A DNA stretch of 14,695 nucleotides from CAZOHN01 sp964579325. Its GTDB lineage: Bacteria; Pseudomonadota; Alphaproteobacteria; Rhodobacterales; Rhodobacteraceae. The number at the start of each line of letters is the position of its first letter. Position 1 is the stretch's first letter. Of this stretch, positions 6,652 to 12,742 are shown one piece after another. Below the pieces are notes generated by a model. The model saw only the letters and a list, made by a program, of their open reading frames with translations. It was not told the DNA's origin and searched no databases. The position numbers and the translations under genes were made by a program. The stretch lies in NCBI GenBank assembly GCA_964579325.1, contig CAZOHN010000079.1, positions 1-14,695 on the forward strand, read 5' to 3'.

Positions 6652-7116
6652 ATGTTCGACAGTGGCACCGCAATGTCCGACAACCTGCCGCGCGGCACGA
6701 TCTGCATCGAGGACATCGAGATCGGCATGTCCCGCCACCTGCGCAAGCAAGTGACGGACCGCGATATTCAGCTTTTTGCCGAGGTCTCGACTGACCGGAA
6801 CCCGGTTCACCTCGATGAGGACTATGCGCGCGACACGATTTTCGAGGGCCGGATCGCCCACGGGATGCTGACAGCCGGGCTGATCTCGGCCGTCATCGGT
6901 GAGCAATTGCCCGGACACGGGACCGTTTACCTCGGCCAGTCGCTGAAGTTCATGGCCCCGGTGCGCCCCGGAGATACCGTCCTCGCCGAAGTGTCGGTCA
7001 TCGCGATCGACCATGCAAAGCGCCGGGTCACCCTTGAAACCCGCTGCCTCGTGGGCGATACGGTCGTGCTCAAGGGCGAGGCGCTGGTACTCGCGCCGAG
7101 CCGCAAGTTCGACTGA
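6652..7116 (+). CDS. MaoC-family (R)-specific enoyl-CoA hydratase, PhaJ-like
   Basis: This 154-residue single hot-dog-fold protein probably hydrates trans-2-enoyl-CoA to (R)-3-hydroxyacyl-CoA, which can feed polyhydroxyalkanoate or other acyl-CoA routes. The hydratase motif EVSTDRNPVHLDEDYA contains the catalytic dyad D48 and H53. GRIAHGMLTAGLIS, LPGHGTVYLGQSLKF and APVRPGDTV follow in the order seen in Aeromonas PhaJ. Its length also fits PhaJ (about 134) plus a short N-terminal extension. Start: AAGGA at 6639-6643 lies 8 nt before ATG 6652. ATG 6643 or 6673 is possible; the in-frame ATG at 6547 would put the palindrome and promoter inside the gene and is unlikely. ribF follows after 34 nt. 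True substrate chain length is unknown. Confidence 0.88.
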   Translation: MFDSGTAMSDNLPRGTICIEDIEIGMSRHLRKQVTDRDIQLFAEVSTDRNPVHLDEDYARDTIFEGRIAHGMLTAGLISAVIGEQLPGHGTVYLGQSLKFMAPVRPGDTVLAEVSVIAIDHAKRRVTLETRCLVGDTVVLKGEALVLAPSRKFD

Positions 7117-7150
7117 CAGCAGGCGGGCGCCCCCGCCGCCCCGGGGGACA

Positions 7151-8089
7151 ATGTACCTTCATACCGGATGGACCGGCCTCGATCCGATCGCACGCAGACC
7201 CGCCGTCGCGATGGGGAACTTCGATGGTGTGCACCTCGGCCATCGCGCGGTGATCGAATTGACTGCCACGATAGCACGGGCGCGCGGGGCGCCGCTCGGT
7301 GTGGTGACATTCGAACCCCACCCAAGACAGTACTTTGCACCGGATGCCCCGCCGTTTCGCTTGATGAGTGCGGGAGCGCGGGCGCACCGCCTCGAGAAGC
7401 TCGGCGCAGAGCACCTCTTCCAGCTGCCTTTCGGCCCGAGAATCGCGGAGATGTTGCCCGAGATTTTCGCGCGGGATGTGCTGGCGGGGGGCTTGGGCGT
7501 CGGCCATGTGGTCGTCGGAGCAGATTTCTGCTTCGGCAAGGGACGGACCGGCACGGCCGACGATCTGCGGCGTTTCGGCGAAGCGATGGGGTTCGGAGTC
7601 ACCATTGCAGACCTCGTGTCGCAGGACGGTCGCGAAATCTCATCCACCGCAATCCGCGCGGCCCTTGCAGAAGGCAGACCCGGTGATGCGGCGTTGATGC
7701 TTGGTCACTGGCACCGGATCGAGGGCGAGGTCTTGCATGGTGACAAGCGTGGCCGAGACCTGGGCTACCCAACCGCAAACATGTCGATCACAGGCCTGCA
7801 TCCGCCGGCCTTCGGCGTCTACGCCGTGAAGGCCGATATACTCGACGGACCGCATACCGGAAGCTACCTTGGCGCTGCCTCCATAGGCCTGCGTCCGACC
7901 TTTGGCGGAGCAGTGCCGAACCTGGAGACCTATCTCTTCGATTTCGCCGGCGATCTATACGGCGCAACGCTTTCGGTTGGACTCGTCGGATTTCTTCGCC
8001 CCGAGGCGAAGTTCGACACGCTCGATGCCCTGGTTTCCCAGATGGACGACGATTGCACCCGCGCCCGCGCGCTGCTCGCGGCGCTCTGA
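7151..8089 (+). CDS. ribF: Bifunctional riboflavin kinase / FAD synthetase
   Basis: This 312-residue cytosolic enzyme phosphorylates riboflavin to FMN and adenylylates FMN to FAD; the length is normal. The N-terminal nucleotidyltransferase has AMGNFDGVHLGH (20-31), FEPHPRQYF, VVGADFCFGKGRTGT and EISSTAIRAAL (162-171). The C-terminal kinase has HGDKRGRDLGYPTANM (196-211), FGVYAV, SIGLRPTFGG and LETYLFDFAGDLYG, where E259 is the expected catalytic glutamate. The start is taken at ATG 7151, just before the first strand. Upstream in-frame codons encode Arg/Ser-rich sequence overlapping the MaoC gene. A GGGGGA site lies only 3 nt before the ATG. The 34-nt leader is far too short for an FMN riboswitch. 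It contains a GGCGGG/CCCGCC hairpin (7122-7137) without a T tract. Confidence 0.96.
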   Translation: MYLHTGWTGLDPIARRPAVAMGNFDGVHLGHRAVIELTATIARARGAPLGVVTFEPHPRQYFAPDAPPFRLMSAGARAHRLEKLGAEHLFQLPFGPRIAEMLPEIFARDVLAGGLGVGHVVVGADFCFGKGRTGTADDLRRFGEAMGFGVTIADLVSQDGREISSTAIRAALAEGRPGDAALMLGHWHRIEGEVLHGDKRGRDLGYPTANMSITGLHPPAFGVYAVKADILDGPHTGSYLGAASIGLRPTFGGAVPNLETYLFDFAGDLYGATLSVGLVGFLRPEAKFDTLDALVSQMDDDCTRARALLAAL

Positions 8090-8130
8090 CCCCTTTCCTT
8101 CCCCACACCCCTGCGCCAGTGTCCCGTCAT

Positions 8131-8583
8131 ATGTCTCCACCCCTGCGCCACCGCTTCTGGGAGAACGTTCCGCTCGACCGTATGACGGCGACGGAATGGG
8201 AAGCCCTGTGCGACGGCTGCGGCAAGTGTTGCCTCAACAAGCTGGAAGACGAGGAGACCGGCGAGGTCTTCTTCACCCGGATCGCCTGTCGTCTCCTCGA
8301 CGGCGAAAGCTGCCGATGCGGGAACTACACTGATCGAAAGCGGATCGTTCCCGAATGCGTGGTGCTGACCCCATCGACCATCTCCAAGGTCGCCTACTGG
8401 CTGCCGTCGACCTGCGCCTACAAGCTCCTCGCCGAAGGCAAGCGCCTATACCCTTGGCATCCGCTTCTCACCGGAGACCCGGAGTCTGTTCACGACGCAC
8501 AGGAGTCGGTGCGGGGCTGGACGATCCCCGAGGTCGTGGTGGACGAAGACGACTGGGAAGACCATATCATCGAGGACCCCTGA
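8131..8583 (+). CDS. YcgN/UPF0260-family cysteine-rich protein
   Basis: This 150-residue cytosolic protein belongs to the YcgN family (UPF0260, CxxCxxCC zinc/iron-chelating type). Its biochemical role is not established. It has nine cysteines: C27-C30-C33-C34 in the motif LCDGCGKCCLNKLED, then C53, C61, C63, C76 and C95. The family hallmarks TRIACRLLD, CRCGNYTDRK, VPECVVLTP and LPSTCAYKLLAEG are all visible, and E. coli YcgN has about the same length. The start is uncertain: ATG 8131 gives the family N-terminus (HRFWENVPLDRMT), but neither it nor GTG 8119 has a Shine-Dalgarno site, so translation may be coupled to ribF, which ends 41 nt earlier. The stop overlaps the next start by one base (TGATG). 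Confidence 0.9.
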   Translation: MSPPLRHRFWENVPLDRMTATEWEALCDGCGKCCLNKLEDEETGEVFFTRIACRLLDGESCRCGNYTDRKRIVPECVVLTPSTISKVAYWLPSTCAYKLLAEGKRLYPWHPLLTGDPESVHDAQESVRGWTIPEVVVDEDDWEDHIIEDP

Positions 8584-9629
8584 TGCACTTCGCCTCCGAC
8601 AATACCGGCCCGGCCCATCCCCGCGTAATGGAGGCCATGCTGCGCGCCAATGAAGGGCATGCTGCGTCCTACGGGGCAGACACGATAATGGACCGGGTGC
8701 GTGCGCGCGTTCGTGAGGTTTTCGAAGCGCCGGAGGCGGCGGTCTATCTGGTGGCGACCGGGACCGCGGCGAACTCCCTGATCCTTGCTACTCTGGCTAA
8801 GCCCTGGTCGGCGATCTTCTGCGCCACCCATGCCCATGTCCAAGAAGACGAATGCGGGGCGCCTGAATTCTTTTCGGGTGGGGCGAAGCTGGTGATTGTC
8901 GACGGATCCGCGGGGAAGATGGCACCCGGCGTCCTGCGCACGGCAATAGAGACGGAAGAGACGCGGGGCGTGCATGGTGTGCAGCGTGGCCCGGTGACCA
9001 TCACACAGGCGACCGAGAAGGGAACCGTCCACTCACTCGACGAGTTGCGGGCACTCACCGCGGTGGCGAAGGACTTCGGCCTGCCCGTCCACATGGATGG
9101 GGCGCGCTTCACGAATGCTCTCGTCGCGCTCGGCTGCACGCCTGCGGAGATGACATGGAAGGCCGGGATTGACGCCGTGAGTTTCGGGGGCACGAAGAAC
9201 GGGTTGATGGGGGTCGAGGCGGTGATCCTGTTCGACCCGGCCCATGCGTGGGAGTTCGAACTGCGCCGCAAGCGCGGGGCACACCTTTTTTCCAAGCACC
9301 GCTACCTCTCGGCACAGGTCGAAGCCTACCTCGAGGATGACCTCTGGCTTGAGATGGCGCGCGCCGCCAATGGCGCCTGCGCCCGACTGGCCCGCGGCCT
9401 GCGGCAGATGCCGGATGTAGGGTTCAACTACGAACCGCAGGCCAACATCATCTTCGCGGACTGGTCGAGGGGAGCGCACCGAAGGCTCAAGGCCGCAGGC
9501 GCCCAGTATTACCTCTGGTCGGGCGGCCTCGAAGGACCGGACGACGAACGTCTGACCGCACGCCTCGTCACTGACTGGTCTTGCCCGGATGCGGCCGTCG
9601 ACAGGTTTCTTGAGGTTCTCCGAGGCTGA
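8583..9629 (+). CDS. Low-specificity threonine aldolase (PLP-dependent)
   Basis: This 348-residue cytosolic enzyme of the beta-eliminating-lyase/threonine aldolase family cleaves threonine or allo-threonine to glycine and acetaldehyde. Visible features are FASDNTGPAHPRV at the start, H83 in CATHAHVQEDECGAPEF (stacks on PLP), HMDGARFTNAL with D172 and R175, and the PLP lysine K205 in SFGGTKNGLMG. Length and motif order are normal. The start overlaps the YcgN stop by one base. GAGGA at 8572-8576, 6 nt upstream, supports ATG 8583, so the two genes are translationally coupled. The stop codon abuts the stop of the convergent hydrolase with no spacer and no terminator between them. I am sure of the family; the stereospecificity (L, allo or phenylserine) cannot be read. 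Confidence 0.93.
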   Translation: MHFASDNTGPAHPRVMEAMLRANEGHAASYGADTIMDRVRARVREVFEAPEAAVYLVATGTAANSLILATLAKPWSAIFCATHAHVQEDECGAPEFFSGGAKLVIVDGSAGKMAPGVLRTAIETEETRGVHGVQRGPVTITQATEKGTVHSLDELRALTAVAKDFGLPVHMDGARFTNALVALGCTPAEMTWKAGIDAVSFGGTKNGLMGVEAVILFDPAHAWEFELRRKRGAHLFSKHRYLSAQVEAYLEDDLWLEMARAANGACARLARGLRQMPDVGFNYEPQANIIFADWSRGAHRRLKAAGAQYYLWSGGLEGPDDERLTARLVTDWSCPDAAVDRFLEVLRG

Positions 9630-10424
9630 TCACAGGCCGAGGTGGCGCCGGACGGCCCTCGAAACCGGATCGGGATGAGTGATCGGTCCCATGTGAGCCG
9701 CACCAGGGATTACCTTGCGTGTCACGACCGGTATCCGGGCGGCAAGAGCGGCGTTGATCGCAGGAATCGCCGGCGGAGACAACGCTCCCTCAAGAAGCAG
9801 GACCGGAGACTGCAGGGATTCAAGTCGGTCCGGGTGAAGAAGCCCATCACGGTCGTCGTAGATGGCGGGCGAACCGGCCGCTACCAGGTGGATGCGCTTG
9901 ATGAGCGCAGCGCGTCGGTCCGGCGACACGTCGTCCCAACTCTCGCCTGCGCCCCAGCGAGCGATGAAGACGCGCACGGCCTCGACCCGATCGCCGGCTG
10001 CCAGAGCCGCCGTAAAATCCGGTTGTCGAACGGACATGTCCGTGGCGGTCTGGGCCGCTGCCGCAAAGAGCACTGGTTCGAAAAGGGATAGAGAGCGAAC
10101 CCGATCTGGATGATCCAAGGCGACACGCAGGCAGGCAACCGCCCCGAAGGAATGTCCGATTAGGTCGACTTCGTCGCGCCCAATCAGATCGAGTGCCATT
10201 GCGATCGTCTGATCCATGTAATCCTGATCTTCGTTCCATGGGTCCGAGCGCCCGTGCCCTGGAAGGTCGAAGGCCTGCAAGTGCATCGCGTCCCCAAGTC
10301 GGTGTGCGATACCGTTCCATGCGCCGGAGTTCGCCAGCGAGCAGTGGATCATCACCGCCCGCCGGTCGCCGCCACCCCATTCCCGCCAGAAGGTCTCACA
10401 CCCTCCGAGCCTCGTGGATGGCAT
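9630..10424 (-). CDS. Alpha/beta-fold hydrolase
   Basis: This 264-residue protein of the alpha/beta hydrolase superfamily has no signal peptide and unknown substrate. The oxyanion region is MIHCSLANSGAW (25-36), the loop after strand 4 is AFDLPGHGRSDPW, the nucleophile is S92 in IGHSFGA, and the catalytic histidine is H244 in PGAAHMGPITHP. At the usual acid position after strand 6-7 the sequence is LLLEGALSPPAI, where no aspartate is present. The acid may be elsewhere (for example E212), or activity may be altered. The start codon overlaps the stop of the upstream HCCA-isomerase-like gene by one base, so the two form an operon. It converges on the threonine aldolase with zero spacing. Confidence 0.87.
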   Translation of the reverse strand: MPSTRLGGCETFWREWGGGDRRAVMIHCSLANSGAWNGIAHRLGDAMHLQAFDLPGHGRSDPWNEDQDYMDQTIAMALDLIGRDEVDLIGHSFGAVACLRVALDHPDRVRSLSLFEPVLFAAAAQTATDMSVRQPDFTAALAAGDRVEAVRVFIARWGAGESWDDVSPDRRAALIKRIHLVAAGSPAIYDDRDGLLHPDRLESLQSPVLLLEGALSPPAIPAINAALAARIPVVTRKVIPGAAHMGPITHPDPVSRAVRRHLGL

Positions 10425-11023
10425 CAGAGATTGCCTGCGAGGTGGAGAGCGAGGTCGTCGAGACGGTCCTGTCCCCAGAACCGCTCGTCGGTATCGGTGA
10501 TGTAGAAGGGTGCGCCAAAAACGCCACGTGCCACGGCGTCCTCGAGATTGCGCGCATACTCCTCTGCCGCCATCATGAGGCCCCTGTCAGCAAGATCGGG
10601 GTCGAAGCCCGCCTGCGAAAGGCAGGCACGGACAACCTCGTCCTCGGCGATGTTCTTCTCTTCGGCCCAGATCGCCCGACCGAAGCCGCGGACCAGTGCG
10701 CCGATGTCTCCTCCACCGGATTTCTGCGCCGCGATAACAGCATAGGCTGCGGGTGCCCCGTTCGTCGGGAAGAACGCTGGCTGCAAGTTGAGGGGCAGCC
10801 CCGCCTTCTTCGACTGCCGCCGGAGTTCCTGCAACCTGTAGGCTTGCCGGTTCGGATGCCGGTCCTTCAGTGCCTGACCACCGGTCCGCGCAAAGAGCGC
10901 CCCTGTGTCGAGCGGCTTGAACGTCACAGTCGCTCCATGGCGCGTCGCAATCTCGTCGAGCCGCGTCCCGGACAAGTAGACGTAGGGCGAAAGCAGGGTG
11001 ATGTAGCAATCGATGTGAGGCAT
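10424..11023 (-). CDS. 2-hydroxychromene-2-carboxylate isomerase-like protein (DsbA/kappa-GST family)
   Basis: This 199-residue cytosolic thioredoxin-fold protein belongs to the kappa-class glutathione transferase family, whose best-known member is the HCCA isomerase of naphthalene degradation (NahD). The N-terminus CYITLLSPYVYLSG has serine S12 at the glutathione-activating position instead of a DsbA CxxC. FKPLDTGALFARTGG and the segment around PLNLQPAFFPTN follow. The cis-proline loop is FGAPFYIT (169-176), and the tail FWGQDRLDDL is family-typical. Start: AAGGG 9 nt before ATG 11023; an in-frame TTG at 11083 would extend into the promoter. No other aromatic-degradation genes are nearby, so a general glutathione-dependent role is at least as likely as naphthalene metabolism. 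Confidence 0.88.
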   Translation of the reverse strand: MPHIDCYITLLSPYVYLSGTRLDEIATRHGATVTFKPLDTGALFARTGGQALKDRHPNRQAYRLQELRRQSKKAGLPLNLQPAFFPTNGAPAAYAVIAAQKSGGGDIGALVRGFGRAIWAEEKNIAEDEVVRACLSQAGFDPDLADRGLMMAAEEYARNLEDAVARGVFGAPFYITDTDERFWGQDRLDDLALHLAGNL

Positions 11024-11047
11024 TTCGCGCGGCCCTTCCCCTTCGGT

Positions 11048-11076
11048 TTGGCAAGACCCTAGACGGGTGATAAGCG
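11048..11076 (+). promoter_or_regulatory. Putative prs promoter
   Basis: TTGGCA (11048-11053), a 17-nt spacer and TAAGCG (11071-11076) lie 50 nt before the prs start. The two predicted divergent promoters overlap almost completely, so they may compete for polymerase. The -10 match is weak. Confidence 0.3.
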
Positions 11077-11083
11077 GTGTCAA
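11056..11083 (-). promoter_or_regulatory. Putative promoter of the isomerase-hydrolase pair
   Basis: On the minus strand, perfect TTGACA (11078-11083), a 16-nt spacer and TAGGGT (11056-11061) lie 33 nt before the isomerase start. The -10 is only a partial match. Confidence 0.5.
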
Positions 11084-11126
11084 CGCAACGAATCCGTGAC
11101 ACCGGACCAGCCGAGGGACCCTTCAA

Positions 11127-12146
11127 ATGCCCGCCCTTTCGGAACCCAAACTCATTTCCGGAAACGCCAATCGAACGCTTGCCAATGCCATCGCACGGCG
11201 GATGTCGATGCACCGCGGCATGCAGGTGGGGCTGGTCGATGCCAGGGTCGAGAGGTTCAACGATCAGGAGATCTTCGTCGAGGTGTTCGAGAACGTCCGC
11301 GGAGAGGATATGTTCATCATCCAGCCGACGTCGAACCCGGCGAACGACAACCTGATGGAACTCCTCATCATCGCCGATGCCCTGCGCCGGTCGTCGGCGG
11401 CGCGGATCACCGCCGTGATCCCCTATTTCGGCTACGCCCGGCAGGACCGCCGCTCCAAGGCACGTACGCCGATCACTGCCAAGCTCGTGGCCAACATGAT
11501 CGCTGAGTCCGGCATCGAACGTGTCCTGACACTCGACCTTCACGCGGCTCAGATCCAGGGCTTCTTCGATATTCCCGTCGATAACCTCTACGCCTCACCC
11601 GTCTTCGCGCTCGACCTCGAACACCAGTTCGACGGGCACCTTGGCGAGGTGACCGTCGTTTCGCCGGACGTAGGGGGGGTTGCTCGGGCGCGCGATCTTG
11701 CCAAGCGCATCAACGCGCCGCTCGCGATCGTCGACAAGCGCCGGGAAAAGCCGGGCGAGATTGCCGAAATGACGGTCATCGGCGATGTCGCCAGCCGTGT
11801 CTGCGTGATCGTCGACGACATCTGCGACACCGCCGGAACGCTCTGCAAGGCAGCAGAAGTGCTGATGGAGAACGGCGCCAAGGAGGTGCATTCCTACATC
11901 ACGCACGGCGTCCTCTCAGGCCCGGCCGTCGAAAGGATCACCAAGTCAGTGATGAAGAGCCTCGTTATCACGGACTCGATCGAGTCGACCGAGGCAGTGA
12001 AGCGGGCGGCCAATATCCGAATCGTACCCACAGCGCCGATGTTCGCGCAGGCGATCATCAACATCTGGAATGGCACATCGGTCTCGTCGCTCTTCGAGAA
12101 GGAGACGCTCGGGCCGATCTACGAAGGCCTCTACGCCCGCAACTGA
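11127..12146 (+). CDS. prs: Ribose-phosphate pyrophosphokinase (PRPP synthetase)
   Basis: This 339-residue cytosolic enzyme transfers pyrophosphate from ATP to ribose 5-phosphate, making PRPP for purine, pyrimidine, histidine, tryptophan and NAD synthesis. It is slightly longer than the E. coli enzyme (about 315), as I recall is usual in Rhodobacteraceae. Visible motifs are KLISGNANRTLA at the start, RFNDQEIFVEVFENVRGEDMFIIQ in pieces from residue 43, IPYFGYARQDRRSKARTPI (98-116, ATP binding and flexible loop), TLDLHAAQIQGFF with H139, VSPDVGGVARAR, and the PRPP-binding loop VDDICDTAGT (229-238). GAGGGA at 11113-11118, 8 nt from the ATG, fixes the start. It converges on the lectin gene with 7 nt between the stops. 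Confidence 0.97.
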   Translation: MPALSEPKLISGNANRTLANAIARRMSMHRGMQVGLVDARVERFNDQEIFVEVFENVRGEDMFIIQPTSNPANDNLMELLIIADALRRSSAARITAVIPYFGYARQDRRSKARTPITAKLVANMIAESGIERVLTLDLHAAQIQGFFDIPVDNLYASPVFALDLEHQFDGHLGEVTVVSPDVGGVARARDLAKRINAPLAIVDKRREKPGEIAEMTVIGDVASRVCVIVDDICDTAGTLCKAAEVLMENGAKEVHSYITHGVLSGPAVERITKSVMKSLVITDSIESTEAVKRAANIRIVPTAPMFAQAIINIWNGTSVSSLFEKETLGPIYEGLYARN

Positions 12147-12153
12147 CGATAAT

Positions 12154-12504
12154 TCAGTAGAGCTCCCAGTCGTCTTCATTGCGGAGCTGACCGACGGCAA
12201 GCCAGGTCGCCCGGGCGCGCGCAACCTTGGTGTCGCCCCAAGTGCGAAACACGATCTCGAACCCTTCCGACGTCACGTTCTCTGCACCGAAGTCCATGCG
12301 CTGGTTGTGCTTGCGCTCGATGTCGAGCATCGAAAGCGACACATGAACAGTCGGGACATCGGCGAACGCGTCCGAGAAACGAACGGTTGTCCGGCGCACG
12401 CGTGACCCCGTGCCGGTCCACATCTCGCCACCCGTCTCGAAATCATCGAGAAGGGTGACGGAACCCTGGTCGACCCCGATGGTGTGGTTCGAAATACGCT
12501 TCAT
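12154..12504 (-). CDS. Small H-type lectin domain protein
   Basis: This 116-residue protein is almost entirely one H-type lectin domain (about 38-105), the six-stranded fold of Helix pomatia agglutinin and discoidin C-termini, which binds N-acetylgalactosamine and related sugars as trimers or hexamers. Supporting residues are VRFSDAFADVPTVHVSLSML followed by AENVTSEGFEIVFRTWGDT and ARARATWLAVG. The N-terminus is IGVDQGSVTL-x-DDFETGGEMWTG. No signal peptide or membrane segment is seen, so any export would be non-classical. Start: ATG 12504 gives the N-terminus I associate with similar alphaproteobacterial proteins; ATG 12537 is in frame but neither has a good Shine-Dalgarno site. It is divergent from the unknown Cys-rich gene and convergent with prs. 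The role is unknown. Confidence 0.88.
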   Translation of the reverse strand: MKRISNHTIGVDQGSVTLLDDFETGGEMWTGTGSRVRRTTVRFSDAFADVPTVHVSLSMLDIERKHNQRMDFGAENVTSEGFEIVFRTWGDTKVARARATWLAVGQLRNEDDWELY

Positions 12505-12742
12505 GCCTGACCGTCTGCCACGGAACGCCTTTAACATTACTTAACGGCAATTCCCGTCAGGATTTGTGGGTTCTTTGTGTCCATCCGTCAGGTCGCCGCG
12601 CCAAGTCGGAGGGTCATGAATACCGGAGTTCGCGTCTAAGGCGACTCGTGTTAACCTTTCTTCGTGCGGTGTTACAGCCTGCCGTCATTGGGCATACACA
12701 AGCACAGCGACCCGACAACCATTTTTCGTGGGAGGACAGGCC
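12505..12742. promoter_or_regulatory. Divergent intergenic region between the lectin and the unknown gene
   Basis: These 238 nt must hold the promoters of both flanking genes. No strong -35/-10 pair is evident on either strand; the best plus-strand candidate is GTTACA-16-CATACA (12671-12698), which is weak. TTAAC occurs three times in the same orientation (12531-12535, 12541-12545, 12651-12655). The first two are 10 bp apart, and the group recalls CtrA half-sites but with the wrong spacing for the full TTAA-N7-TTAA site. Confidence 0.4.
12730..12736 (+). promoter_or_regulatory. Strong ribosome binding site deciding the start of the unknown gene
   Basis: GGGAGGA lies 6 nt before ATG 12743, the best Shine-Dalgarno match in the window after groES. 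An in-frame GTG at 12728 would place the site inside the coding region, so ATG 12743 is the start. Confidence 0.85.

Noticed and set aside
7122..7137. GGCGGG/CCCGCC hairpin between the MaoC gene and ribF as terminator
   Set aside because: Six-base stem with no T tract; probably incidental to GC-rich sequence.
7117..7150. Possible FMN riboswitch before ribF
   Set aside because: The leader is 34 nt, far too short, and contains only a small GC hairpin.
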